Source of the DNA: Serripes groenlandicus
Lineage: Eukaryota; Mollusca; Bivalvia; Cardiida; Cardiidae
Length of the DNA: 64,000 bases
NCBI GenBank assembly: GCA_031761405.1
Contig: JASEVX010000008.1
Coordinates: forward strand, 44,737,317 to 44,801,316
Direction: 5' to 3'
Position numbers and translations under genes: made by a program. Positions within the stretch are counted from its first letter, which is position 1, and every line of letters begins with the position of its first letter. Shown here in pieces: positions 21,540 to 31,110 of the stretch. A model generated the notes under the pieces. It saw only the letters and a list, made by a program, of their open reading frames with translations. It was not told the DNA's origin and did not search any database.

Positions 21540-21985
21540 GCCGCCAGTATTGAGACGCAGTGTGCTGTACAGAATAAATACAAACGGTCCTGAGAAGAAT
21601 AATATAGAGAAAGATGACATGGGGCGCCATGTCACTGATGTTGTAAAACCGGTATTGAAACCGATATTGAAACAGATATTGAAACACAGGATGATGTGTT
21701 AGTACAGGGCGCTGTACGGAATAAAGACTGACAGTCTTGGGTAAAACCATACGGTGAACAAAGACACAGGGCGCCGTGTCATTGGAACATGTGGTGCATT
21801 GCATGTAGGTAAAACGGTTTTGAAAACACAGGGCCCTGTGTTGGTACAGGGCGCTGTACAGAAATAAAGACCGACAGTCCTGAGCAAGACAAAATAGTGA
21901 AGAATGACACGGGGCGCCGCGTCATTGGAACACAAAGTACCCTGCCCTCAAACGGGCATGAAGGTAAAACACAGGGCGCTGTGGA
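21540..21985. repeat. Cluster of GGCGCC-centred palindromes in the DIRS leader
   Basis: Near-palindromes of 16-18 bp recur: 'gacatggggcgccatgtc' (about 21617), 'gtacagggcgctgtac' (21704), 'gacacagggcgccgtgtc' (21763), 'aacacagggccctgtgtt' (21825, perfect), another 'tacagggcgctgtac' (21845) and 'gacacggggcgccgcgtc' (21906), with one more half near 21970. They sit within two or three rough direct repeats that also share 'aataaagac.gacagtc' and 'aaacggt'. A related 'acacagcgccctgtgta' is at about 16305. All lie inside the 6.9-kb insertion. Confidence 0.8.
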
Positions 21986-22010
21986 ATATATGTCAAACTG
22001 GTGTATCGGA

Positions 22011-22945
22011 ACGGATACGTTTCATTTCAAAGAGTTTTGCTGGGTTGTCATATATCGACATCAGTTATAATTTTTTCCAATACGCGTGCATCAATAATGC
22101 TAGCCTGGCATTATTTTACTAATCTTTAATCTCGTTTGGTTTTCGATGAAAAAAAGTCGTGCTATTGTGATACCCTTGGCGTCTGCGTCATCACAAAACT
22201 TTAACCTTTTACCTCATAACTCAAAAAACTGTTTAATATTTTCAAATGAAACTTGGTACACATGTTCCCAGGAACAATACGCATGTCTTTACTAAGTCAC
22301 ATACTTCTGGCTTCAACGGTTATGCAGTAATGCCCCTTGTTCGACTTAGAACAAAACAGACGAGTATTGGCGTTCGCTCCGCGGCGCTTTTGTTTGTCAA
22401 CACCCCAACCTGAAATAAAAGAAAACGATTGATAGATTTAAGTTCAATGGTATTTCAGTTCATCGTTGAAAGATGATTGTCGCAAGTCACAATGAGTGTT
22501 GTCAATTATCGGCAAAATATCAATGACCGCACTCATGACCCCTGGAGTCATGACCCTCGTCATAACCGACTGACCTGTCGGGGCTATTCGGTTTGATACC
22601 GTTGTTCTATGTTGAGTAACTACATGACGTACATTTCCATGGCGCTCCACGAAAAATAATCTTAGGGGGAAAGTGCAACCAGTGAAGGCTATGGCCAAAA
22701 CAGGTGTATTCATGATTCGCCTCCGTGGTGTCGTGGACTACCGTGTGCGGAAGGTCGCGGTTCGATCCCAGGCCTAGTCATACTAAAATTTCTCGAAAAA
22801 TGATAGTAATTACTGCTCTCCTTGGCCATCGGGGTTGCAGGGTAAGCATTACGACTTGCTGGATGGGGTCAGGATGAATGCTACAGATATATTTTGTTAC
22901 GTACCAAGAAAACGTTTTGATAGATCTGAAAAATGTTGAAAGCGG
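22011..22945. repeat. Older repeat R, right half
   Basis: Matches 47445-48366 almost base for base, from 'ggatacgtttcatttcaaag' through 'gcgttcgctccgcggcgctt' to 'ttgatagatctgaaaaatgt'. The last part (22720 on) is itself a family B SINE shared by both copies, so the SINE came before the duplication. Confidence 0.85.
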
Positions 22946-22965
22946 CGTTAAATACCAATCCAATC
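22720..22965 (+). mobile_element. tRNA-derived SINE, family B (within repeat R)
   Basis: Head 'cctccgtggtgtcgtggact' and B box 'gcggttcgatccc'. The body includes 'atagtaattactgctctcct', 'gcattacgacttgctggatg' and 'gttgaaagcggcgttaaa'. Its partner is at 48154-48366, whose 3' tail is cut off at the junction with the next duplicated block. Confidence 0.8.
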
Positions 22966-23254
22966 AATATTTCGCCTTGTTGTTAAACTTTTCTGACTCG
23001 CAACAAATCTTCAGCAAACGATATTGAAAACATCTATTTATTATATCGAAAATGAAAGTGTAAACATGAAATAATTATTTTTGAATACAGGGGAAGAACA
23101 AACGGAAAAAATGCTTATCACGGTTAATTTCTCGCTTTGCAAGAATGAAACAATGTTCCAAATGACGTCTGCTTAAAATACAGAATAAAGCTAGCACAGT
23201 TTGGTTATAACAGCAAAAACTTATATACACAATTGCAATCAATAACTTTTATTT

Positions 23255-23430
23255 ATCATTGAGAATAAGTCCGAGTTAGTTTGTGTGAACAGTACATAAC
23301 CAGATCAGCCTGTGTAATTGTACAGTCTGATCAAGATCTACACTGTTCACATACAACTTACTCAAGCTTGGTGGAAGATTATGTCAACTTGTGTAGATTC
23401 TGATAAGACTGAGCAAGTGGTCAAGATGAT
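23255..23430. repeat. Dispersed repeat, partner at 10360-10530
   Basis: See 10360-10530; the shared phrases are in the same order, including 'gatcagcctgtgtaatt' and 'ttggtggaagattatgtca'. Confidence 0.65.
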
Positions 23431-23550
23431 CTGAAATAGCATTGTTAAGAAATGCCAACTTGTTCCTTTTCTCAAGCAATGGCGCCAATTATTTGTAATA
23501 CGTCTGTACTCTATATTGTGTAGCCTCACATAATTGATAGATTGATTGTT

Positions 23551-23801
23551 TGCTGTTTTACGCCACTTTCAACAATATTTCAGTTATAACACTTCGTTTG
23601 ATAGGTTAGTTACCAGTACTAGTTACCAGTTACCAGTACTACTGGTTAATTTATCCTGACACCAGTCAGTTGTAATGCTCACCCCATAAGGAGGGCAGTC
23701 ATTACTACCATTTTTAAAGACTTTGGTATGACCAGCCTGGGATCGAATCCACGTCCTCCTGCACCGAGGTGTACGCTCCATTACTACACCACCGACGTGA
23801 A
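23551..23801 (-). mobile_element. tRNA-derived SINE, family B
   Basis: On the minus strand: 'cacgtcggtggtgtagtaat' head, B box 'tggattcgatcccag', body 'gcattacaactgactggtgt' and tail 'gttgaaagtggcgtaaaac'. The 'taccagtact' phrase is duplicated within the copy (23612-23643). Confidence 0.8.
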
Positions 23802-24187
23802 TCGTAACACGCCGATCGAGACACAACTTTCTCATTATAAATGGAATAATAACCTTACGAACGATTTCAGAATGCAGTTAATTTGTAAATAACCTACTTT
23901 AAATAATCTTTCAACAAACATTGATATATCATCTCGTGATTGTGTATAATCATGTGTTAAATGATTTTGTCAAAGCTTTTTGATGTTATTAAAGCTGTAG
24001 TTATTACAGAATGTTAACAAACGTAAATACCTTTAACTCACAAATTTATATGTAACTACGAAGTATTAGAATAGGACATATGTGTACAAAGGGTAGAATA
24101 TATTATCAACAATCTTAATGGGAGACGATTGCTTATTGATATGTTTTTATTGAAAGCAGTAATATTATTTCATACAACTAAACAGAT
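23802..24187. other. Intergenic, nothing recognised
   Basis: AT-rich; no gene, tRNA-like head or inverted-repeat element seen. Confidence 0.45.
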
Positions 24188-24447
24188 GAGCCGTTCCACG
24201 AGAAAACCAACATCATGGCATCGCGTAATGTATCGACACGGATCAGCCTTCGCAATTCGCACAGGCTAATCTGGGTCGACGCATTACGTCACAGGGGGAT
24301 AGAGGTACAGAGTAATGATTCCTAAAATAGAAAATCCACAGGAGGCGAAAAGTACCTGCCCGGTTTAGCCTGCGCGGCATGCATAGGCTGATCGGGGTCG
24401 ATACTTTACGCAGAGTCCACAACGTTGGTTTTCTAGTGGAACGGCTC
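24188..24447. mobile_element. GAGCCGT-family MITE, intact
   Basis: 260 bp with 24-bp terminal inverted repeats: 'gagccgttccacgagaaaac' at the left and its inverse 'gttttctagtggaacggctc' at the right. Subterminal parts are also mutually inverted ('gatcagcct..gcacaggctaatctgg' against 'agcctgcgcggcatgcatagg'). Non-coding. Related copies are at 30238, 32074, 32458 and 34496. Confidence 0.85.
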
Positions 24448-24539
24448 AACTATATAGTTTAAATTAGTGCTATTTTTAGATCTGGTTTTTTCCTTGGGCG
24501 GTGTTACACAAACAAAAGAACCACACATGAAGCGTGAAT

Positions 24540-25110
24540 GACTATTGTGGGATTACCCTAGTTACCTAGGAGTTTTAAATAGACGACTGAGTTTATTTTG
24601 TGAAATCAACGGTATATTATCTGACACACAATTTGAGTTTAGACCAAAGCGCTACACAATATATGCATGTTTGGTACTTCATTCAATTATACAATTATGG
24701 TTTAAGTTGTTTAAGTATGAAGTTAGGGGGTAAAATGTTACGAGTTGTTCAGGATATGTATTTGAATGTTAAATCCTTTGTTTTAAGACAATACTATTGA
24801 TATCCGGTTACTTCTGTAACAAACATGGACTGTATTTACAGGGAAGTTATTCGTCTGGATTAAATTAATATTAACATCTTACATCTTACTTTAACTATTT
24901 GCAGGTGAGATGGCTACTTTGAATGAGGACCAAGTAGATTTACAAACTAGTTTAAATAATTTGTATGATTATACTGAAATAAATGGGGATTAGAGGTTAA
25001 TTTTGAAAAAAGGGTTGTTTAAGGTCAAATTAGGATCGGTCATATAATTACGGAAATATAGAAATTGTAAATGATTTCAACTATCTTGGACAAATGTTTT
25101 ATTAGCAGAC
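24540..25110 (+). pseudogene. Non-LTR retrotransposon (LINE) RT remnant
   Basis: Pieces of a reverse transcriptase can be read in shifting frames: LGVLNRRLSLFCEINGILSD followed by TQFEFRPKRYT (typical NRL...N.IL...Q.GFR region), then KMLRVVQDMYLNVKS, then 'NYSSGLN', then MATLNEDQVDLQTSLNNLYD and NDFNYLG. This order matches palm-to-thumb of LINE RTs. Many stops and indels; both ends are missing. It looks unlike the jockey-type LINE further right. Confidence 0.65.
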
Positions 25111-25131
25111 AAAGATTTAAAAGCGTTAAAT

Positions 25132-25628
25132 GTCAGTGTGTCTATACCACGTGACTTTGACGTCACAAATGCTACGGTGCACAGAAATATTTTACTTCGG
25201 TTTAGAAGTAAAAACTAAGGTAACTGTTTTGTTTCTTCATCATTTTTAATGAAACATGGCGCAGTCTACGCCGCTTACAGAGCCCTATCTCCGGTTTTTC
25301 AACGGAGTTTGATAAGTGGTTTAGTTTCTCCAAACACTTCGATGAATCTTTTCTCAAAACTGTTCAATATCGCCGACAGCCGGAGCATTACCCAAACTGG
25401 ATTTTGAGAACAGGTTCGTTGAAGTGTTTGAAAAAACTAGACCACCAATCAAACTCCTGTAATCAACCGGAGATATGACATTGTAAGCGGCGTAGACTGC
25501 GCGATGTTTCATTAAAAAGAGTGAAGAAATAAAAAAGTTACCATTGTTTTTACATTCTTATCAAGAGCAATTTTTGCTGTCTGACCATGCAAATATGACG
25601 TCAAAAGTCACGTGGTATACACACACTG
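25132..25628. mobile_element. Foldback element with ~220-bp imperfect arms
   Basis: Ends 'tcagtgtgtctataccacgt' and its inverse 'acgtggtatacacacactga'. The two halves match inwards: 'tgaaacatggcgcagtctac' against 'tagactgcgcgatgtttca', 'ctatctccggtt' against 'aaccggagatat', and 'ccaaacacttcgatgaa' against 'ttcgttgaagtgtttg'. Nearly the whole element is arm. It contains the CRE-like palindrome 'tgacgtca' close to each end. No ORF. Confidence 0.8.
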
Positions 25629-26141
25629 AATGTTTTGCACAGTAAATATCGTTGATGACGAATATATGTGTATATTCATATATCATATATATGTTTGTTA
25701 TTTAGTATAGTAATATACAAAACTATAAGTAAAGTCGACGAACAAATGTATAGTCACGACCTGCGTGTCACGGTCTACATCATGAATAACTTTACTGTAG
25801 CCATTTATGTAAGTCATGGTAATCGTACACTACTGTATGAAACGTAAACTATTCTTTTATCATGTACATGTGATGCATGATTTGATCAAAGAGTCATATT
25901 CGAATAATGTATACCAAGTTCAGCTGATTCGTCCAGTATTCATTGTCTTATCTTGGCACACGAACTACGTGCTTTGCCGATTCAAATACCGTTTGGTCAT
26001 CAGTGGTCATATACAATTGCAGGAATGGTTGTTCCATTTGGCGCTCATTGTAATGGGGGATACAATTACATCTGGTGCACCGGTGTCTGTATAAATAATA
26101 CCGGTAGTGCTGGTTATAGACACAGCAAATCGTCGTCCTAT
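25629..26141. other. Intergenic, no supported gene
   Basis: An AT palindromic patch lies near 25660-25695. Overlapping open frames at 25816-26211 on both strands (80-92 codons) have no recognisable domain or matching splice sites. Confidence 0.45.
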
Positions 26142-26370
26142 AACCCTTCCCACCTGCAGACGCACTTTGACGCAAAAGCAGCAGCCAACTTTTGAAAAAC
26201 ATTGTGGCCAAAAGGGAAATTGCTCTTAAAGAGCAATTTCTCCTTTGGCCACAATGTTTTAAACTTTATTTAACAATTAAGCTATCTTTTTATGGAGATT
26301 TTTTAGGTTTTTGTCACGATGTTTTCAAAGTCGTCTGCTGCAGATTTGTTGTATATGGGAAAGAGTTAAC
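26142..26370. repeat. TTAACCC-family MITE, full length
   Basis: Starts 'taacccttcccacctgcaga' and ends 'gtatatgggaaagagttaa'. The inner hairpin 'gggaaattgctctt'/'aagagcaatttctcc' is perfect for about 14 bp. A family A SINE begins within a few bases of its right end. Confidence 0.7.
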
Positions 26371-26375
26371 TGAAA

Positions 26376-26575
26376 GAATCCGCCGTTGTCAAATTTATAA
26401 TCGGGGCTTTGGTACCGGGCGTGCCGGTTTCGATCCCCAATCACGGCGGCTATGGTGAAGTGCCCGTAAGACAAGCCACATTAAGCCTAGGATCATGAAA
26501 ATGTGAACAGTCGCGGTGATATAACTTAAATAATGTTGAAAACGGCGTTACCCAAAATAAAGCAAACAAAACTTA
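26376..26575 (+). mobile_element. tRNA-derived SINE, family A
   Basis: Head 'gaatccgccgttgtc' with eroded A box, B box 'cggtttcgatcccc', body 'ggtgaagtgccc', 'aagcctaggatcatga' and 'gtcgcggtgatataactt', ending 'gttgaaaacggcgttaccca'. Confidence 0.75.
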
Positions 26576-26689
26576 AACTAAGATGCTTCTGAAAGCCGCG
26601 TTAAATACCGGTCAAACAAATACAGTTAAAGGGTTTAAAAAAGGCTTAGGACGTAGTCCAACTTGTGCCGCTCGATGTGTCTTATTTTT

Positions 26690-26935
26690 ATGACGTCCCT
26701 GGTGGTATAGTGGTCATAATCAACACCGGTCCATTACGACGCCAAAAAATCAAAGTTTGAGCCGCCGTCGCGTCAAATCAAAGACTTTTAAAGTAAGAAT
26801 TGGATTCCTTGATAAAGGTATAGATTTTTCGCTGGTGTCAGGACAAACGTGTAAGCGGTATTGATTATAATTAATACAACGTCGAGCTGTAACAAACAAA
26901 TTGTTGAAAGCGGTGTACAAAATTAACAACCCATT
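26690..26935 (+). mobile_element. tRNA-derived SINE, family B, diverged
   Basis: Head 'gacgtccctggtggtatagt'. The B box is degenerate ('aaagtttgagcc'). The body keeps 'ggtgtcaggacaa', and the tail 'ttgttgaaagcggtgta'. Confidence 0.6.
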
Positions 26936-27053
26936 GATTTTACAATGAGGAACGGAAATAAATTAAATTTCTAAGTGTCGCGGTGCATTTAAAATCATGT
27001 TGTTACAAACACTCGAAGTATGTACATGAATACATCAAGTCAAACAGTTATCT

Positions 27054-27262
27054 ACGGATTCCGGTTAGGGCCATCGTGGGTTCGCGCTGTCGCCCTGAGG
27101 GCGACATCGCGAAAACACGATACATTGACGGGAAAACACGATAAACTGGGCAGCGAAAACACGATGCAAAAAAGATCGCGTTATTGCACCATTAATATCC
27201 TGTTTTCGCTTTTTCGCCCTCGATCTACCATCGTGTTTTCGCGTTTTCGCTTAGAAAGTACG
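27054..27262. repeat. Palindromic 12-mer cluster 1 (cgaaaacacgat)
   Basis: The 12-mer 'cgaaaacacgat' or close variants, and the inverse 'atcgtgttttcg', occur several times in about 150 bp, together with a hairpin 'gtcgccctgagggcgac' (27089-27105). The left edge 'tacggattccggttagggcc' recurs as an inverse at the right edge of cluster 2 (29604-29626), suggesting a shared element end. Confidence 0.75.
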
Positions 27263-27529
27263 TGATATATGCATGCAGTTCAATTACACCTTGATCACTA
27301 GATGTATAGATTATAACTTACCTTACAATGTCGCCGGAAATCCATACTGCAGTTATGCATCACACTAACATTATAATAGTTGAATAAACAGTTATCAACT
27401 GAGGGGCGTATTGAAACATCAGGGGTGGGATCAAGTGAAAATGTATCATAACTTGAATTGTTTTGTCAACGAAGTGAATGATAATTGAAGCCTTTCATTG
27501 TTTACGATCAATCTTCATTCGAAAGTAGG

Positions 27530-27740
27530 AATCCGCTGTGGTCGAGTGGTTAGCGTCGCGGATTTCGAAACCGGGTGTCCCGGGTTCGATCCCCAGTCGC
27601 GGCACTACGGTCATGGTGGAGTGCCCTTGTACTCTAGCCTAGTACTGGTTTGTTTACCCAGGGATCATGAATAATTAAATTTAATTGCGCGCTAAATGAC
27701 CTTAGCTGGCGATGCGCCATAAAACAATATACATTCATTC
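27530..27740 (+). mobile_element. tRNA-derived SINE, family A, with target duplication
   Basis: Best-kept family A copy: A box 'tggtcgagtggttagcgtcg', B box 'gggttcgatcccc', body 'ggtggagtgcccttg', 'tttgtttacccagggatcat', and a tail ending 'gatgcgccataaaacaat'. It is flanked by 14-bp direct repeats 'cattcgaaagtagg' at 27516-27529 and 27741-27754, as expected from LINE-driven insertion. The tail 'gcgccataaaacaat' differs from other family A copies, so it may define a subfamily. Confidence 0.9.
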
Positions 27741-27754
27741 CATTCGAAAGTAGG

Positions 27755-28611
27755 TTGACCATACACACAACCAACTAATTATTGATCATAAACAGTAATG
27801 GAAATGAGTAATCTTGCCAATCATTAGTCTTAGTATGTATACAGTGCTTTCATTAATAACAGGAATAATTATAAGATTTGTGAATTCCACATATGTCAGA
27901 ATATTTGAATTTTATTATTTTTCAATAAAACCACGAAACAGACAATTTAGGATTTGCATGCAATAGCACGTCATTTTACCTTTACCCTATTAAAGTCAAC
28001 AGTGGACACCTTTGCAGCAATCTAGTTTTAAAACAATGAGATAAGGGTTAAATCGCTGAAGTTTACTCTTTTTATCAAAATGATATTAGCTTGGCATCCT
28101 AATTATATCATACTTTAACAAATGTTGAAATGTAGTCCACTATTTACAAATTAGACCACCTTCGAAATATAATATCAACTAAACAGTTAAATCTCATTGA
28201 AATTGTTGTATAATTTAAACCTAATTTCGAACAAAAACTGAGCCCTACAACATGTTAATTTATTGTAATTCTTTCCTTCCTGTTTTATAATGAAAATAAT
28301 AAACTACTTATGTTTTAAAATTATATTAAGATGAGCGCCCTTGTGTTAATGTTGCATAACAATATGCAGATCGGAAGCAATATGACTTTAGGGAATTAAA
28401 TGACACATTTAAAATTGTCAAGGACGAAATAATTGTGTACGAAAGACCCGATTATTTCTTATTCGAAGAGGTGTCGTTCTTGAAACTCTCTTTATATGCA
28501 GAGAGTATTCAAAGTAATTTTTCTATTAAAACCAGTTTTATCTCGGTTTGTTCTTTTCTTCATTTGTTTAGAACCAAATAAACGTTTTAAATCACCTATG
28601 ATTTACTATTT
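27755..28611. other. Intergenic, no gene seen
   Basis: Very AT-rich; a scrap resembling a TTAACCC-family end is near 27990-28050. No open frame above 60 codons. Confidence 0.5.
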
Positions 28612-28655
28612 GTAAGTGAGTGTAAAGAGCGGCTCTCTGTAAAGGAGATTGATCT
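28612..28655. repeat. Diverged half of the 88-bp palindrome
   Basis: Reads 'gtgagtgtaaagagcggctc' followed by 'tctgtaaaggagattg', aligning with one arm of 13081-13168 ('gtgagtgtaaggaacgac' then 'aactctgcgaaggagattg'). Confidence 0.5.
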
Positions 28656-29318
28656 ACGCCGTTGGTATTCGCGAGTCACGCGATCAACAGTTTTAGCTTA
28701 GAAACAGTTCATATTTTAGATATACATGGATAAACATTATACAATGCCTTCTTCACAACTCAAGACATCTCTTTGAACATGAAAATAACAGTCAGTAAGT
28801 TAAAATTGCCATTAAAAGGAGAATATTCGACGTCATTTTCAGTCTGCTGCAAGCAGGTGCGCGTATGTAAACAAATTAGACTGTGCGACGCAAAGGTTTG
28901 TAGTTATCGCCTTTTGATTACATGTAGTATATAGTGTAAAATAAAGTATTTTAGTCTAGCTAATAGGGACTGTTTTGTCTTCGTAAATAAAACAAAAAAA
29001 CATAAATGCGAGTCAAAATAAAGAAACTGCAAATACTTAAAACATTGGAATATTTATTTCATTTTAGATGTGTCAAAACTTAGTGTTTATAAACAAACGC
29101 AATAGTAATATGTTCAAGACATTTAAATTTAGTTTTTTCTAATTATAACTCCTCCCATGTGATTTCTGAAAACCTATTAAAAATAGAAGTCGCGGGCTTC
29201 TGCCCGGCGAATAATAATGATATTTTGTTTAACTTCTAGTAAGGTCAGCGTAAACCGGCTGAAAATTACTCCCTGATACGCGAGTCTAATTCGTCTTCCA
29301 TGTTTACGCATGTCCAAC
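28656..29318. other. Intergenic, no gene seen
   Basis: AT-rich with no recognisable element between the half palindrome and the second 12-mer cluster. Confidence 0.45.
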
Positions 29319-29626
29319 CGGAAGGCGAAAGTGCGATATTAAAATATCGCATTTTCGCGCTATAAATATCGTGTTTTCGCCCTTCTGACCGCGAAGGCGA
29401 AGACACAAAAACACGATAAGAGAACGCGAAAACACGATGCGAAAAATATCGCGTTTTCGTGCTATTAATATCGTGTTTTCGCCTTGGCGGTCAGTAGGAC
29501 GAAAACACGATATTAAGAGCGCGAAAACGCGATATTTTTCGCATCGTGTTTTCGCTTCAATCTATCGCGTTTTCGCGATTTCGCCCTCAGCGCGAAATCA
29601 CGATGGCCTTAATTGGATTCCGTAGT
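29319..29626. repeat. Palindromic 12-mer cluster 2 (cgaaaacacgat)
   Basis: Over about 280 bp, 'cgaaaacacgat', 'gcgaaaacgcgat' and inverses alternate with 'aatatcgcgttttcg', 'attaatatcgtgttttcgcc' and 'gcgatatttttcgcatcgtg'. Most of the region can fold on itself. The right edge 'cgatggccttaattggattc' is the inverse of the left edge of cluster 1. Confidence 0.8.
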
Positions 29627-29744
29627 TATGGTATGTGAGTGTTTTAGGAAACGTTTATATATAAATATACGTATACACTTGTGGACTATTAATATCACCC
29701 TGTAACAATAAGAAATGTATTTCGGTATAAGTGAGGTTGGTTTA

Positions 29745-29972
29745 TTACGTACGAGACCAACTCGGTAGGAGATCGTACATCTCGAGTGCTGGAGGTCGCG
29801 GGTTCGATCTCTTGTGCAATAACTGTACATCCTTTGCGCTCAGGATTGCTGTTATCGACCTGTAAAGTGTTACACTGTCGTCAGGATAAATGGACCGGTA
29901 GTACTGGTAACAGGAAACGTTGTGATATAACATATGAAAATGTGTTGACAGCGATGTAAAACACAATACGCA
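29745..29972 (+). mobile_element. tRNA-derived SINE, family B
   Basis: Head 'gaccaactcggtaggagatc', B box 'gcgggttcgatctc', body 'ctttgcgctcaggattgct', 'gtcaggataaatggaccggt', 'ggtaacaggaaacgttgtga', tail 'tgttgacagcgatgtaaaac'. Confidence 0.75.
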
Positions 29973-30237
29973 AACACTAATAGTATGTTCGACGTGGAAT
30001 AACTTGTTGTATTACTCAGCTGTTAATTGGAAAGATCTTCTTGTGAATCAGTAAACTTGGAATAAGATTTCGGACGTTAGCTCTCGAATGTAATTGAACA
30101 CTGTATTGTGTTACAGGAAAGCCATCATTAGTGCATTTGCGACAATGGTAGGTTCAAATCAGTAAAGAAAAGCTTTGGAAAAACTGCTGACGTAAAATGT
30201 CATTTGGAGCATACAACATATGAGTTTTATATTTGAG
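29973..30237. other. Intergenic, nothing recognised
   Basis: No supported feature. Confidence 0.4.
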
Positions 30238-30432
30238 CACACGAGAAAACCAACCTTATGTACTCTGCGTAATGTATCCACCCAGATCAGCCTGTGCAGT
30301 CCTTGTAGGCTAATCCGGTCCGACACATTCCGTCTCAGGGGGATAGATATATAGAAAAGTGTCTGTCCAGGTAAGCCTGCGCGGCATGCTTAGGCTGATC
30401 CGGGTTGATAATTTACAGAGTTCACACTATTT
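30238..30432. repeat. GAGCCGT-family MITE, right end eroded
   Basis: 'acgagaaaaccaaccttatg' start, 'cagatcagcctgtgcagtcc', 'ccgtctcagggggatag' and 'aagcctgcgcggcatgctta' match the intact copy at 24188. The right terminal 'ttggttttc...ggctc' is missing. Confidence 0.7.
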
Positions 30433-30889
30433 AAACTTTCATTTGGATCATATAACATTAATTTGCAGGATGATCTTTTTCTACATTTGTTACGAATACA
30501 GTAAGTTTGTGTGGTCTTAATGCACGGATCATAATCTTTTCAGAAGATGTGATTAAGATTGTTTACTTTTGGCTAATCTGACGTTCAATCGTAACTCCGT
30601 CAAATATCGAAATAAATATTTCAAAACATTGTCATTGTCAAATACCATAGTAATACATATCTCAAACATGTGTCAATTCGAATATATCGTTTTACTCGAA
30701 CCTTTTACTGGAATGAATCTGTCTTTTGGAAACAACGTAACAGCAGTTCTAATTGCTCATACGAGCTATTAGAACCGTTGCTGTTATATTTCCTTGGTAT
30801 GCTTTAAATACATTGCATTTTTCATTAAAAAAAGGCTTTAGTATCATGATGTACGAAACTGACAATACGTAATTGAATGTAGCACAGAT
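30433..30889. other. Intergenic with one exon-like signal pair
   Basis: At 30459-30506 'taatttgcag' and '|gtaagtttg' bracket a 32-base stretch with an ATG. Its phase does not fit the membrane-protein gene downstream, so I do not assign it. A 67-codon frame at 30569-30772 has no signature. Confidence 0.35.
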
Positions 30890-31015
30890 GTTTAATAATG
30901 GTGCAATGCCGTTTTCAACACTCTTTCGGTCATATCAAGGCGACCAGTGCAACGCTCCTTGTATTTCCTGGCTTTCTGACAACGAGTCTTTCCAAGCAAC
31001 TGGATGCATTTTTGG
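30890..31015 (-). mobile_element. SINE 3' fragment, family C-like
   Basis: Contains 'gccgttttcaacactctttc', 'ggtcatatcaaggcgaccag', 'tttcctggctttctgacaac' and 'tttccaagcaactggatgca', matching the tail half of the family C copies at 33054 and 45994. The tRNA-like head is replaced by other repeat sequence. Confidence 0.6.
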
Positions 31016-31110
31016 GTCGACTTTTCGAAGAAAAGGCTAGCTATACTACTAGCCTCGTTGTCGGCGTTGACTTCCGTATTGGCGTCTGCGTCGGTGTCTG
31101 CGTCGGTGTC

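Larger units (their letters stand above)
15131..22010 (-). mobile_element. 6.9-kb insertion: DIRS-like retrotransposon plus inverted-repeat SGNH unit
   Basis: The ends are defined by comparison with the uninterrupted repeat R at 47041-48366. Read on the minus strand it has a palindrome-rich leader (21.5-22.0 kb), gag (21220-20024), reverse transcriptase, RNase H and a tyrosine recombinase (down to 17512). This is the gene order of DIRS-order retroelements, which use a tyrosine recombinase in place of an integrase. At the far end, 15131-16660 is a separate-looking unit with 213-bp inverted arms and a hydrolase-like ORF on the + strand. I cannot tell whether that unit is native to the retroelement or nested in it. 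Several nonsense and frameshift changes make this copy non-autonomous. Confidence 0.8.

Noticed and set aside
15131..22010. A classic DIRS1 layout with inverted terminal repeats at both outer ends
   Set aside because: The inverse of the left arm is at 16448-16660, not at 22010; no matching arm was found at the right end.
30469..30500. First coding exon of the four-span gene
   Set aside because: It has an ATG, an acceptor and a gtaagt donor, but ends in phase 1 while the next exon needs phase 0.
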